Shown: one piece after another, positions 4,806 through 5,899 of the stretch | Layout of the letters: the number at the start of each line of letters is the position of its first letter | Numbering within the stretch: position 1 is the stretch's first letter | Assembly: GCA_015233485.1 (NCBI GenBank) | Contig: JADFXO010000251.1 | Location: 1 to 5,899 of the forward strand | Length of the DNA stretch: 5,899 nt | Direction: 5' to 3' | DNA from: Nitrospirota bacterium | Lineage (GTDB): Bacteria > Nitrospirota > Thermodesulfovibrionia > Thermodesulfovibrionales > Magnetobacteriaceae | Position numbers and translations under genes: made by a program | The notes under the pieces: model-generated | Told to the model about the DNA's origin: nothing | The model's database searches: none | Seen by the model: only the letters and a program-made list of their open reading frames with translations

Positions 4806-5899
4806 GGTTTGCCTCCAAGTATGTTCATATCCCAGAGGTCACTAAGCGTGTATCTATCAAGCCATTCGGCTAATTTATCTTTATCTTGTTTCTTAAACTC
4901 ACTGCGTTTATTTCTATCGACATACTCAACGACAACAATTTGATTTGGTTCGAACTCATCCACAAGGCGCGGCGACTGTGTTGCGAGAATAACCTGGGCG
5001 TGCCTGCCTGCGGACTTTACCATGCCGGCCAAATCAGAAATGGCCGTTGGGTGCAACCCTAGTTCAGGCTCATCTATAACTATAACGCGGGGCAGCCAAT
5101 GTGGCGGTTGAAGAAGCAACGTGGTCAATGCCATAAACCGCAGCGACCCGTCGCTGAGTTGATAAGGGGCAAATATCTGCCCCCGTCCCTTCTCTTTCCA
5201 CTTCAATTCTGTCTGAAACTGAGCTACTCCTTCTTTCCCCAAAGGTTCAAGCACAAAATCATCAAATTGAGGAAATATCGCATTAATACGAGATACTATT
5301 CTTTTATAATACTTTGATGTTGCCGAATTGTTTGCCATCGCATATAGAATCGAGGCCAGATTGCTGCCGTCGCCAAGCAGCGTACTAGCGCCGCTGATGT
5401 TACAACTCCTTCTGAATCCGGCAGTCCCTGAGGTGTTATGAAACTGATAAACCGAAAAATTTTTCAGCAAGTCATAAATAACACGTTCCCTGCCAACAGC
5501 CCTCTTATATTGGTTCAGCAGACTCTCTCTAAAACCGACAGTCTGCAGTACCGTTCGCTCTTCGGGAAGATCGTCTTTTTTATACGCAATTTCCTCATTG
5601 TTGAAACCAAACGTATTGCCTATCTCATAACTGAGGCCGAACCTGTAGGAATTCTTTATATTTTCTTCTTCATTAGAAAAAATAATCTCGGCTCTTAGTG
5701 ACATCGTTGTTACAGGGTCAAAATAAAGAAAAGACGACGCCCTGCCATTTCCGCCTATATAGCCGGTCAAATTATTTTCTGTCATCTCGTTAATCATCCT
5801 GAAAAATGAAATAAAGTTGCTCTTACCAGCGCCATTAGGCCCGATGAGGACTGTAACACCCCCAAATTCTATGAGTTGACCCTCTGAATCAATGGATTT
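4802..5899 (-). CDS. AAA/ABC-like ATPase, COG4637 type, 5'-partial at the window end
   Basis: The frame runs without a stop to the right edge, giving 365 visible residues. An apparent Met start at 5797 is false because the Walker A motif IGPNGAGKSN lies upstream of it (5819-5842 encode GPNGAGKS). The first visible residues, KSID, fit the usual (N)FKSI opening of this family, so only around ten residues are missing. Further motifs, numbered from the edge, are the signature LSDGSLR (248-254), Walker B VIVIDEPELGLHP (272-284) and the switch region ATQSPRLVDEF (306-316). The C-terminus LWDMNILGGKP matches the family's conserved end. The middle part (YIGGNGRASSFLYF, YQFHNTSGTAGFRRS) is also typical of COG4637/AAA_21 predicted ATPases. 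Such SMC/RecF-like ATPases dimerise on ATP and act as sensors or regulators of a partner, here the overlapping DUF4276 gene. The promoter is outside the window. Confidence 0.88.
   Translation of the reverse strand, partial: KSIDSEGQLIEFGGVTVLIGPNGAGKSNFISFFRMINEMTENNLTGYIGGNGRASSFLYFDPVTTMSLRAEIIFSNEEENIKNSYRFGLSYEIGNTFGFNNEEIAYKKDDLPEERTVLQTVGFRESLLNQYKRAVGRERVIYDLLKNFSVYQFHNTSGTAGFRRSCNISGASTLLGDGSNLASILYAMANNSATSKYYKRIVSRINAIFPQFDDFVLEPLGKEGVAQFQTELKWKEKGRGQIFAPYQLSDGSLRFMALTTLLLQPPHWLPRVIVIDEPELGLHPTAISDLAGMVKSAGRHAQVILATQSPRLVDEFEPNQIVVVEYVDRNKRSEFKKQDKDKLAEWLDRYTLSDLWDMNILGGKP
4812..4816 (-). promoter_or_regulatory. Ribosome binding site for the DUF4276 gene
   Basis: GGAGG on the minus strand lies 6 bases before the ATG at 4805. 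It is formed by the codons for the conserved Gly-Gly near the ATPase C-terminus (GGKP-stop), so one short stretch serves as coding sequence, Shine-Dalgarno and stop/start overlap. Confidence 0.8.

Noticed and set aside
5438..5698. Plus-strand open frame of 86 codons (also 5099-5317)
   Set aside because: Antisense to the ATPase, which has clear family motifs throughout.
1..5899. CRISPR arrays, tRNA or rRNA genes
   Set aside because: I saw no regularly spaced direct repeats, no tRNA-like cloverleaf with a CCA or TTC-loop, and no rRNA-like conserved blocks on either strand.

Overview
The window comes from a bacterium, most likely an anaerobe. The evidence is a very large 2-hydroxyacyl-CoA-dehydratase-activator-type ATPase followed by a tiny bS22/mS38-type ribosomal protein gene. 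The style of the activator (a fused ASKHA, DUF2229 and HgdB-like protein) and mid-range GC fit groups such as Nitrospirota or Desulfobacterota, but I cannot fix the lineage from this sequence.

Layout. (1) Bases 1-3335, plus strand: the activator-like gene, whose frame is open to the left edge and which probably lacks its first ASKHA domain here. It is followed after 6 bases by a 31-codon GTG-start gene for a highly basic AURKAIP1/COX24-domain protein. (2) Bases 3336-4121: about 790 bases with no intact gene. It holds a REP-like palindrome, two out-of-frame fragments of what looks like a nucleotidyltransferase (AbiEii-like) locus, a third open fragment of unknown origin, and a second repeat-like hairpin. 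It reads as a scar of accessory DNA. (3) Bases 4122-5899, minus strand: a two-gene operon running in from the right edge. It encodes a COG4637-type AAA/ABC-like ATPase, whose Walker A motif sits near the window end so the gene is cut off there, and a DUF4276 protein. The two genes overlap in ATGA.

How the genes work together. The activator and the ribosomal protein gene look like ordinary chromosomal content. The ATPase/DUF4276 pair converges on them across the scar and is AT-richer in the lines I counted. It has the architecture of the ATPase-plus-TOPRIM-like-effector defence modules (the OLD, PARIS and AbiL style). Its role in defence is inference, but it is the most interesting system in the window.
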